Shown: positions 46,901 through 57,232 of the stretch, piece after piece
How positions within the stretch are numbered: position 1 is the stretch's first letter
Layout of the letters: each line of letters starts with the position of its first letter
Assembly (NCBI GenBank): GCA_022749755.1
Contig: CM040448.1
Span: 7,624,481-7,688,480, forward strand
Direction: 5' to 3'
Source of the DNA: Azadirachta indica
Lineage: Eukaryota > Streptophyta > Magnoliopsida > Sapindales > Meliaceae
Length of the DNA: 64,000 nt
The notes under the pieces: model-generated
The model's database searches: none
The model's input: only the letters and a program-made list of their open reading frames with translations
What the model was told of the DNA's origin: nothing
Program-made: the position numbers and the translations under genes

Positions 46901-47950
46901 TATCACTAAATATTTGACGAGACATTCCTCATTATTGGTTGAGATCTTTTTTCAAGAGACAATTGTTATATCTCCAATATATTTTTTTTGTTTTAAAACA
47001 AATCAAATGAACAACAGAATAATTTTAAATTTAAAAATAAATTTCGTTTAGAAGAAGTTTTCTAAATAATGAAAAACTTATTTGTGTAACTTGTGTCTCT
47101 AAATTAATCCATCTCTTTCTTTTATTGTAATGCGTAGTATAAAAAGATCTAAAACATTTTGAACATCACTAGAATCACTCTATTAAAGTAAAATGAAAAT
47201 GAACCACATACTATTTTCTTTAGCAAAATAATTAGAGTAATTTTAAATTAATTAAATTCTTTATCAAAAGGTTTAAATGCACTAAAAACCTAAAAATTCT
47301 CTTTACGATGAGCATGCAAAAGTTTTAATTGAGTACTATGCTCCTATTCTAATAATTTGTTTTTCACCTTTTTTAAAACACAAACATAAATAATATATTA
47401 CTCATAAATTTAAACCCTGTAAAGCAAAATAATAGCCATTAATACATTTTAAAACATTTTCATAATATATTAGTATAAATCAAATTAGCACCTAAAACAA
47501 TTAACTCATAAACTTCACAAATATATTATAATATAATTTGTCACAAATTAAAAGTTCTATTCTAGAGAATATATACAAAGACAACAAACATTTTTAACAT
47601 TAAAACTAAGATACTAATCAGTTTGAGAGAGTAAATGCTAAAGCTCTTAGAAGACTAAATGCAAGACACTAGGAATTGAATGATATTTATTAGAAAAACA
47701 TATTCTAATCTCTTGACAACATATGTTATCTTTGTTAAACAATTAACAAGAAATTTAAGAAGGCAATGGCATAATATATGATAAGTGAGTCTTAGACTCT
47801 TAAATTGAATACTTTTAGTGCAATATCACTACTATAATATTATACATTTAATACAATTAAAAAGTGTTTTAAATTATTTTGTAACATAATTTTTTTTGTA
47901 ATACAAATGGTCCTCTTTCAATGTATCTTAGAATGTCATTAATATAAAAA
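46901..47950 (+). other. AT-rich stretch, nothing recognised
   Basis: Long A/T-rich sequence without readable domains, terminal repeats or partners that I can identify. Confidence 0.45.
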
Positions 47951-47954
47951 GATA

Positions 47955-48125
47955 GCTTTTACCAGTTTTCAAAATTATAAGAAAATAATTTTTATTCATT
48001 TTTAAAATTATAGGAAGACAATTTTTACCAGTTTTCAAAATTATAAGAAGATAATTTTTACTAATTTTTAAAATTATAATAAGATGACAGTTTTTACTAG
48101 TTTTCAAAATTATAAAAAGACAAAT
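47955..48125 (+). repeat. AT-rich minisatellite, about 40-bp unit
   Basis: TTTTTACCAGTTTTCAAAAT followed by TATAAGAAGA recurs four to five times with small changes (near 47955, 48017, 48057 and 48095). Non-coding. Confidence 0.7.
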
Positions 48126-48465
48126 TTGAATGAGATAGGAATGTTAGAACCCTTACACTCCACGAATAGTGCAAGGATTCTAATTGATTAATATGTCAAA
48201 TTGAACAATATTATTATATGTTCTAGTATAATATACACATATAGTATTTGCAAATATTAGATTTATATTAAATGCGACCATCCCTATATTTAAATAAATA
48301 TTTTAAAATGTTGGATATAGAAATTAATATTTGTTAATTGTATATTAAAATAAGATATTTTTTTTTTGTAAAAAATTGAATAAAATAACATAAATAAATA
48401 AAAACAATTTGCAGTAAAAATTAAATGGGTCATCTAACAAAACTCGTCTTTTTTAGAGAAAAAAA

Positions 48466-48700
48466 GATAATTTAAAAACCTTTTCTACTTATTAGAATTA
48501 TAATTAGTTTTAATAAAACAGTCTAAATATTAAAAAAAAAGACAGTTTAAAAATTATTTATATTTTTAAGAAACAAAATCAGTTTCAATAAAATTATCTT
48601 TAAAAATCATAAAGGAATACAATTTAAAAACATTTATTATTTTTTAGAATCAAAGTTCACTTTATTAAAACTGTCCTTTAATATGTAATTTAGAAAATAC
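48466..48700 (+). repeat. Degenerate ~75-bp tandem repeat
   Basis: Three poor copies share AATTTAAAAAC, a TTATTTTTTAGAAT-like middle and GTTTTAATAAAACTGTC-like ends (near 48466, 48540 and 48618). Non-coding. Confidence 0.45.
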
Positions 48701-48879
48701 TTATACATAATAGTCCTATTTTATTTATAATCAAATACCTTTTTTATGAACCATTTTAAAAGACAAAAAATGTCTGCTATTTAGTTGTGCTATTTTAATT
48801 GTTTTGCTGTAATGTATTTTGTTAGTTTTAGGACGCTTTATCAATTTTATTGGTGTTTTGTACTTTTTTTTATAGAGAA

Positions 48880-50060
48880 ATGGACGGAGCTATCAAGTTG
48901 ATATCTGAAGATCATGAAGGAAAATGGCACGTATTACACAATAAAGAAGTAGCAATTGCTTGCTAAGACCATAGAAACTAAGTCTGTAGCACTGACATTC
49001 TCAATCAACAACCTAATTCTCAAGAGCTTAGTGCTACAGTCGTGTTGCATGGAAGCCACGACACTAGATTCAAGACAACCACCAACCAATTTCCCGAGAG
49101 TTAAGCATGTTGGATCATGGAAGCTGCGACTTTACGGGAATTTTGAATTAGGGTACAAAGCTGCAACACTCAAAGATGAAAGCTACTGTATAGCGTCAAC
49201 ATTCAGATTTGGAAATTTTTTGGGGAAAACTCTGGTAGATATAAGTAGATATTTTTATAGGATTATTAGGGGGTATTAGCTACCATATTTAGGAGAAGAT
49301 ATTCAAGGGAAGACACATGTGTGGAGATGAACAAGATTCCAAGATCGATTCAACTTTATTATTAATTCATTCTTTTTTCTTCTCTTTCATGTTTAAGAAT
49401 ATGTCCATCAGTTTTCTTTATGTTTATTATGAACTAAAATTTTCTTTTTCTAGGACTAAGATGTAGCTTAAATATGAAGTTTTGATTCATGTTTTTCTGC
49501 AATTTATTTTATTTATGACTGAGTATTCTTCACTATGCTAAATGCTTCTAAATAATTGGCCACTATTTAGTTGATTTGAAAATCAATTAAAATAAAGAAG
49601 ATTTATGTGTCTTGTTCTTTATGTTGAATGCCATAGATTGTATGAGAGAGAAAAATATACTTTCGTAGCTTGTGTAGTCACTAAATGAGATCCACAAAGT
49701 TTAATGAATTCTTGGTAGTTTTAATTCTCAAAAAAATATAGTAGATTAGCTATCAAGGATGTTTTTACTGGATCTTAGGAGAGGCTAGTGAAAATATTAG
49801 GAATTCTAGACTATCAATCATAGAAAATAACTTGATTAGCAAGAATGGGGGAATCAATATGGACTAATTAATTATCTAACATCTTAGAGCTTTAATTATC
49901 TGAACTCTTATTTGTTTTAATTTGCTTTACTCTTAGTTTAATTTAATTTTGTTTTAGATTAATTTACTTTCCTACAAGAATCCTTTTCTTTTGAGTTGTT
50001 CAAATAAAATTAGAGTTAAACCAATTTCAATACTTAGTAAGAAATCATTCCTTATAGGAT
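48880..50060 (+). other. Unclassified, LTR- or leader-like sequence
   Basis: The first part (48880-49310) is unusually G/C-containing for this window and includes an open stretch of 107 codons (48956-49279) without family resemblance. The later part has AGGATTATTAGGGGGTATTAG, ATTCAACTTTATTATTAATT and CTTCTCTTTCATGTTTAAG, text that recalls plant gypsy LTRs. No primer site, partner LTR or pol was found, so I leave it unclassified. Confidence 0.3.
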
Positions 50061-50639
50061 AATATTCTACTTATCATATATTACTTGTTAGCAGGAACAT
50101 GCATTTGCATTTAGAAAATCCATAGCAATATATAAACAAGTCAAACAACAATCTTGTCACCAAGTTTTGAAAGTATATAATTCTTAAATTATGGCCTAAG
50201 CAAGCTTCCATAGCAAATAATTTTCATGCAAATGTAACAAATACTGAAAATAAGAAATTATCATTTAGATAATGGAAGTTGGTGGATAACAAATTACAAA
50301 GGTGCAAACTAATCACTTAAAGGTTAAACAATCTAATTTTAAGCAATAAAAATAAAATTATCTTATGAAGGGTGGGCTTGTTGTTATGTCTTTTATAAAA
50401 ATGATCAATTTTTGCAATGACATTAATTTTATGAAATCATGCTCTTAGCAGCATTGGTTCTTTATACAACATTAAAGAGTTTGAGCCAAATAGTTACAAT
50501 AAACAACAAAAAATAAGTTTCTATATATATAATATACCTTAATTCTAGTATTTTTCAAACATTATTTTTTTCTAAAAAAATATAAATTATATGACAATGA
50601 TTATATAAGAGTCTTATATCAATCTTTATGTACGAAAGA

Positions 50640-51300
50640 GTTTTATTACTTTCAATTAGAATATTATTAATAATAGGGTATGGATTTAAAAGCACTCAAA
50701 GAAGAAAAGATGATAGTCCTACTACTATGTTTGCAATTAGAACATAAACGATCCTAAACTTGGATATTCAAGTATGTAAGAATCCACTAATATAAAAACA
50801 AAACCTTGATCTTAATCATATTAATAAACAAGTAGAATTACCATATGTTGCATCAATTGACTCTAACAGGCCCCAAAGATCTAAATAAATCTCTTGTGCA
50901 ATCAATCAAACACTTGGAAGATTAAAAAAATTCAAGAATAACAAGAAGAGATGAATTTGCATAATGAACAGTGAAGAAGATTATTATGTGGTTCAGCATT
51001 TGAGGCTTACATCCACGAGGAAGAACACTAGCAAAGCTCAATCTTATTCAACAATAATCAATAACAGTTTACTAGCTTCAAAACAAGCTCTAGTACACAC
51101 CTGAACTCCCTTTACAAGTGAAGATTCATCCACTCCAAGTTATACTAATAACTAGCCTATATATTCTAAATTCTAGGTTGTTAAATTTTGTTACAAAGCA
51201 TGACTAATTTAACAACTCCTACACCTTGGATACTGACTTAACGACTCTTTAATAAACTTGTACAACTTTTATTCTTACATTCTTTGAACCATAAAGCTAC
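50640..51300 (-). other. Possible copia remnants
   Basis: 50950-51060 reads ATTATGTGGTTCAGCATTTG and CTTACATCCACGAGGAAG, an LTR motif also seen near 41890-41930 (TATAGTGGTTTGGC and CCTACATCTACTCC). On the minus strand around 50880-50700 a broken frame gives DLFRSLGPVRVN and FVFILVDSY, faintly like the copia integrase core. Both are weak and their order does not form a clean element. Confidence 0.3.
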
Positions 51301-51559
51301 ACTATAAGATTACATAATCTCCAATTGTAATCTCAATGATTGTATCTAGTTTGAATGAGGATGTTATCACATGTGCATCCTTATCTCCAAGTTCTAATAT
51401 AGAATATGAGTACATGTTAAAAGCTTTATAGTCAAATGTGGTATGTAACTTGATGTACATAACAGTATGTATAAAATCGAATATTTGACAAGCAGTTAGA
51501 GTCATGAGCAAGTATATGCATAATTAAGGAAAAGAAAATCAACAAGTTGTGATAAATTT

Positions 51560-52040
51560 TACAATACATTATAAATATTGTGAGTATTTGCTGAGTATGT
51601 GAATAGGATAATACTATTGGTCAACATGTGGTTGAAAATATTGATTTCAACTATGTCAATTATTTGTGTCGATCAATTAATACAGGTTATGTTTTTGCTC
51701 TTGCTTAAGAACTAGTATGTTAAAAGTCTACTTTTGAATCTATAATTACTTTTGTTTTCACAAAGATAGAGTGAATAACAATTTGAAAAACTATTAAAAA
51801 AGTTACTCAATCATAAAAGTTATTTCAAGAGTTGAGAGATATATAGAAACATGTTAGTGTATTTCAATAGTCAAAGTGTTATCCACTTAGTAGAAAACCA
51901 AGTCTATAATTGATATATAAAATACACTAACATATTTCTTTAGAAGATGGAAACTACAAATAACCTTGTTGATATGATGGCCAAGGGATTGATGGCAGTC
52001 AAAATTAAACATTGTTTGAATTTGATCAACATTCTATAAA
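51560..52040 (+). pseudogene. Copia RNase H, 3' end of pol, decayed
   Basis: Broken frames read DFNYVNYLCRSINTGYVFAL, then KSTFESIITFVFTKIE, then SQSVIHLVENQVYN-stop-YIKYTNIF, and finally NNLVDMMAKGLMAVKIKHCL plus NLINI. These follow copia RNase H order (DSDYAGD, TTGYVFTL, DSQSAIHL, NPADMLTK, KFEHCLDLI). The fragment is followed at about 100 bp by the start of an LTR, as expected for the 3' end of a copia element. No upstream pol is readable. Confidence 0.75.
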
Positions 52041-52146
52041 TTCGAACACCTTTAGGTACATGATGCTGCTAATATTGGAGTATTTGAATGGACTATCTAT
52101 CTAATGAGAGATATATGGAATTTGAAAATTCACCGAGTTGTAGATT

Positions 52147-52938
52147 TGTTAGACAAGTGATTGCTTTTTCTATTAATTAGATTGCAATAACTGTAAATTA
52201 GTGAGATTAGGGAAGTTGACAATCAATAAGGTGGTAGCTAACTTTTATTTTGTAATAGTTGTAAAAGTAATAGTTAGAATTTTAAGTTTACAACTAGTTT
52301 TACCTAATATAATCGTCTTAATCTAGATGTTTTCATGTTGTTTAAGAGGCAAAACAGTGCCTATATAAATAATTAATTAGATTACAATAACTGTAAATTG
52401 GTGAGATTAGGGAAGTTGATAATCAATAAGGTGGTGACTAACTTTTATTTTGTTATAGTTGTAAAAGTAATGGTTAGAATTTTAAGTTTACAACTAGTTT
52501 TACATAATATAATTGTCTTATTCTAGAAGTTTTCATATTGTTTAAGAGGCAAAACAATGCCTATATAAAGAATTAATAGCTTTTATTTTAGGCATGTCAA
52601 AAATAAAAAGAAAGGTTTTTGTATTTAGTTAGAAATTAATAATGGCAAATGTTGGATTAGTCATCCTATTTGTAATATTTTATAGTTTTATTGTTTACTT
52701 TCTAACGGTTGTAAATTGTTTACTAATGTTTGTATATATTAGACCTAAATTCTATAATTTATCTAATTTTGATACCTATGGAAACATTCAAGTATTCTAT
52801 CCAATATTTTAAAATTTTTTGTGTTATTTATTTTGTAATATTGCATTTATATTATTTTATCATCAACTTACTTTTGCAAGTACTATACTCTAAAAGTATT
52901 TTTTTTTAAGAAATATTATCAAACTTGGTTTTCCAACA
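52147..52938 (+). repeat. Copia 3' LTR with duplicated promoter block
   Basis: It begins TGTTAGACAAG after GAGTTGTAGATT, a worn polypurine-like junction following RNase H, and plausibly ends TTTTCCAACA at 52938, giving TGTT/AACA ends. The right limit is less certain. Two TATA-like CCTATATAAA motifs occur inside (about 52360 and 52560). Confidence 0.6.
52173..52575 (+). repeat. 200-bp tandem duplication within the LTR
   Basis: ATTGCAATAACTGTAAATTA at 52181 and ATTACAATAACTGTAAATTG at 52381 mark two adjacent copies with a period of exactly 200 bp and few differences. Each copy ends with AGAGGCAAAACA and a CTATATAAA TATA-like box, so the probable LTR promoter is present twice. Confidence 0.9.
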
Positions 52939-53819
52939 ATAAAACTAGTCAGTATTAGTAGAGTACAACCTTAATCCCCATTTCTAATTTTTCTCATCTA
53001 ATTAAATTCTATTTCTAATTTTCTGATCAAATTAAATTTTATTTATTTGTGTTTAACGTAAGACACAAATTATATGCAAACGATAATAATGTGTTTCTAT
53101 CTTAATTAAATAGTTTATATTTCGCATGCATGTAATACAAAGAGTAACAAATTTACTTATTTGTACAAATTACATTTGAAGTGACTAGCAACATGCTTTT
53201 GATTGATACACTACTGATAATAGAAACAAAACTACAATCAAAATAGCTCATATGTTAAAAAAAAAAAGAGTTACTTTTTTTTTCAAATTACATTTAGTAA
53301 ATTAGCTAGATGTCGAAGCTTTCAATCACTTATCCTATAATGTGCATGCAAATTAAGTCCTTGATATTTTTTTGAGATTGAAATATTTACTTAAATATAG
53401 GGATTAGAGAGAAATACCGTAATACTTTTTGGAAGCCCTTTTCCGAACATTTTCCTTAGAATGCCTTTGTATTTTCAACCTTGATATGCTGGGTGAATGG
53501 TACCTAGAAAAGAATTCATAATCCTTCTGGTACAGTATGTAATCATTTGGGCAAGCATGTAACATATCCGCTCATTATAAAAAATATGTATTTTTTTACA
53601 AACTTATTTGATCACAATAGGTGAAATCATATTGTAAACATTTAATTTTGATTGTTGGCCGCCACGATGGTGGTTATTAAAGAGTTGGTTAGAGTAGAGG
53701 ACAAGCAAATTATTGAGTGCCATTTGCACCATGCTTGTGGTGAAAGTACTAATTCATGGCTCTTTCTTCCTTAATTTTTATTTGTCTTGAACAAAAATAC
53801 TAATGCAATGCTAGGATTA
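52939..53819 (+). other. AT-rich stretch, nothing recognised
   Basis: Mostly A/T. A short richer patch at 53660-53760 shows no readable domain. Confidence 0.4.
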
Positions 53820-55740
53820 TAAATACTGATTCTTGCTTGTTTCATACATTTGGTAAATATGATGAATTAGAAGGTGAGGCAAGAAAGAGCTTTGAAGATC
53901 AAAGGAAAAAACGACATACTTGCATAGTCATTGGGTAAATAACTGACTATTGGCCATCTATAGATGAGAGTCAATTTGTGTCCCTAAGTATACATCTCTT
54001 TCTAATGAAGTGTAACAAATATATGTCTAAAATTGCTAATAATTTGACTAAAACATTTTATAAAGAAAACTTGTCAATTGAAAACTTTATTAAGTTCTCG
54101 GAGGTCTAAATATTGGTTTTAATAATGGATATTGATAAAACCATTTGAGAGATGTGTGACATAAGCAGTTAGAGAAAGGTTATGCCAATCAATCTTTAAA
54201 TACTTTTGGGAAAAGCAAGCTGAGAATCTTCAATTTTTTTATGTAATTCAATGTGATCAACATGGATGGGCAATTAATTTTTTTTTTTTTGGGTTAATGC
54301 TTGATGACATTTGGTATATCGTCATTTTTGGTATATGGTTACATTTGATAAAACTTACAAAATAAATAAATATGATATGCCATTTACACCATTTACAATT
54401 AATATAATTTGAATGTGCACTTCTACAAGATGAAACAGAGATACCTCTTCTATAACTTTTTGAGACATGACTTGAAGCTATGGGAGGAAATCCTCCAGTT
54501 TCTATCATTATTGATCAAGATTTAGTAATGAAGGAGTAATGGCCAAGGTTTTTCTTAATATTTTCCATTGATTATGCCTTTCGCACATAAAGAAGAAATT
54601 TATTGAAAAGCTGTCACATATATACTTCAAGAAGTTAAGATTCGAAATAAGGTTGAAGAAATGTATTATGTCAATATATAGAATAGCAAAAGAAAAATAT
54701 TCGAAAAGTTTGATTATGAAAAATGGATTGATAAACAATGAATGGCTGTTTATAATCGTAACATTTTTTGTTAGAATGAATATAATGGATGAAGCAAGGG
54801 CATTAATTCATTTTTTGATAGCTTTGAAACATCCATAACAAATCTTAAAGAGTTTTTTGCCAAAAAAGTATGATTAAGCATTGAAAGGAATTATGGAAAA
54901 AGAAAATGATGGAGATTTTGAGTTAGAACATAAATTTCGAATTGTCAATAATGAAGACTTTCTTTTGAAAAATGCATAAGAGTTGTACAATAGAAAAATA
55001 TTCAATATATTCGAGGATGAATGGAGTCAAGTTGGCGAATTCAAAGTTAAGAAAAAGGAAATAATGGTGAATATGGAAATTACCCAGTAAGAACATAAAT
55101 CAATCAACTCGAAGAATTTATTGTGAAGTTAAATTTGCAAACTTATGTGGGAATGTGGGAATGTATGAATGCCAAAGTTTCGAGTTTGTTGGAATTCTCT
55201 GCAAATAAATTTTAAAAGTGTTTATTCATTTAGACATTGACACCACACCAGATCGTTTTATTCTTCCAAATTAGAGAAAAGAAGCAAATAAAATTAGAAC
55301 TATGGATACAGGAGATTTTCTAAAAAATGAAAATGCACAGGTTTTAGAACTAGATCATATGTCTCACCAAGCTACTAAATTAACTTGTGTTGTAGCATTT
55401 TCAAAACAGGCATAATCAATTTATATGGAGACTATGCATTAATTAACCCTAAAAATTTCAGAAATTCCAGAGCATCCAATCAATGCATTCTAGTAAGAAG
55501 ATTGTCCTTGTATTAATATTAATTCTTCTCAGTCCTTACTTTTAGATCCCAATATCTCATAAATGAAGGATACGAAGAAAAATGTTAATAGCTCTAGTAG
55601 ATTAAAAAGTGGTATTTAGTTAGCCCCTGGCAAAAAGAAGAGGAAGTGTGCATTGTGTTAGAAATTGGGACAGAACAAGTTTACTTGCCCTTCAAAGCCA
55701 AAGAAAAGAAAAACTGAATTAACTAATACAGGTAAATAGT
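53820..55740 (+). pseudogene. FAR1/FRS-like MULE transposase, decayed
   Basis: Broken frames read NFFYVIQCDQHGWAINFF (about 54228-54280), then MVTFDKTYKINKYDMPFTPF (about 54337-54396), which matches the FAR1 family's DVVTFDTTY...NKYDMPFAPF start of the DDE domain. AMGGNPPVSIIIDQDL (about 54478-54525) and LCLSHIKKKF (about 54572-54602) are the next landmarks. FILPN-stop-RKEANK (about 55258-55295) and a Cys-rich tail ending CPSKPKKRK (about 55640-55720) follow. FAR1-type genes are domesticated MULE transposases or their mobile relatives; with many stops and no visible ends, this is a pseudogene of either kind. It is distinct from both MuDR-type genes in the window. Confidence 0.7.
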
Positions 55741-55771
55741 AAATTAATTAATTTATGATCATTAGAGTTTA

Positions 55772-56099
55772 CAAGACTGTATTCAAGAGAGATAGTAAAG
55801 TTTCCTGAAATCTTGCAAATGAAGTTTCCTGAAATCTTGTAAATGAGAGAGCTTGAATCTTGATTCAGTAAGTGAAAAATTTCGTTGAGCTATTCTTGAT
55901 AATGGATATAGGCCATTTTGGCTAAACCACTTAAATGTCATCTCCAATCTGTTTGTGTGTTTTTTTATTGCCATTTTCTTAGGTGATCTCTTATTATTGA
56001 TTGATTATGGGTTTAGTTTAGCTTTTGATTTATAGATTACACAAATTGTCTATTGAATTGGAATCTTGAGTAAGTTCATTTACACTCTATTACACGACA
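55772..56099 (+). repeat. Copia LTR 3' part, related to the LTR at 60335
   Basis: GTATTCAAGAGAGATAG, GCCATTTTGGCTAAACCACTT and TTGAATTGGAATCTTGAGT align in order with AGTATTCAAGAAAGAG, GCCATCTTGGCTGAACCACTT and TTAAATTGGAGTCTTGGTT at 60570-60812. Both end with ACRACAA after a TTCATT/TTCACT-like stretch. The first part of the LTR and any primer site are missing here. Confidence 0.75.
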
Positions 56100-57232
56100 A
56101 ATAGATTGATTTTTTTGGCCCTATTGTTGGTGCTATTATTCTCCTACTACTGCTAGTGTGGCCTAGTGCAGCTACGTTTTTTTTCGCTGAGCTTGATTAT
56201 TATATGCGAAACTGCTTCAACTATTGTTTATCTTTGCTGTTATTTTTTCTTCTTTGATATATTTTTTCTTGTATTGTACTGTCCCGTTGTTGGTTTATTA
56301 TTTTCCTGCTACTAGTAATGCTGGTTGTTGTAATTAATTTTTTGTTGCTACTTGTTTGTTATATGCTTGTATTTCCTTTTTCACTTATTTCAAGCTTAAT
56401 TTTTGTTGCAGTTGTTGAGAGATAAACAAAGCACACTAAGCAACATTAACTATAATATAGTTACTACACTTTTAATCTATATTTTAAGCTGAAACCAAAA
56501 TTAGATGAATGACCAAAACATTGTTTTTCTTCTAATCTAACATAAAATAAGCCAAATAACATGAGAAGTATGAGTAAAACATTGTTCAATTTTATTCTTT
56601 TATATGGTGATAGTACCTACATCGCAAAATCTTGTATTATTGGAAGAATTTCAACAAAATATTCTACAAATATGACAATAGAGTTGCCATGTTCTACTTT
56701 TAAAACAAAATAAGTCTGCACTCGCCCTTCTTCACAAGATTTCATTTCCCAAATAAACATGCATAGCCTAAGCAAAAAGAAGGGTATTTTCACACCAACT
56801 TATAAATTCATACCATTTAAGCAGGCCATATTTCCTAAGTGATATAATTATTCTAATAAGCACTCCAAACAACTCAAGGGCACTACCAAAGATCTCAATC
56901 ACCATAATTTTAACAAAAAGTAAGGAGTTTTAAGCATTAAACAATACATAACTACTTCCAAGTATTCCACACACTTGGTTAGGCAAGCTACTTTTGTTAG
57001 TTATGATTCAGAAATCAACAATTGCTGAGCTGATTTTGAGTTTAGGTCAGGTGTGCAAGAGTTCATATAGTTGAGTTGAACACTTGAGTCATGAGACTGA
57101 GCATAAGAGTAAGATCTGTCATGAGAACTAATGACTTGAAGAACTCTGAGGTGGTTACTAGGTATGTTTGGGACCAGATCAGGTTTGGTGATAAGCTTAA
57201 GCCTAATTAGGACCTTCACTGGTCATGTCAGG
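56100..57232 (+). other. Unassigned; TGCTG-rich patch and one orphan ORF
   Basis: 56100-56430 is T-rich with repeated TGCTAC, TGTTGG and TGCTGTT words. 56640-57232 is of ordinary composition. On the minus strand a 72-codon stretch (57219-57001), opened only by GTG, reads PDLVPNIPSNHLRVLQVISS and continues with an Asn/Ser-rich tail. It abuts the CACTA insertion at 57233 and could be a last exon of a lost gene, but I do not recognise it. Confidence 0.3.

Noticed and set aside
48956..49279. 107-codon plus-strand open frame
   Set aside because: Looks moderately protein-like but matches no family I know and lies in LTR- or leader-like sequence, so I did not call a gene.
54257..54738. Two abutting minus-strand frames
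   Set aside because: Antisense of the FAR1-like pseudogene, which reads with clear family motifs on the plus strand.
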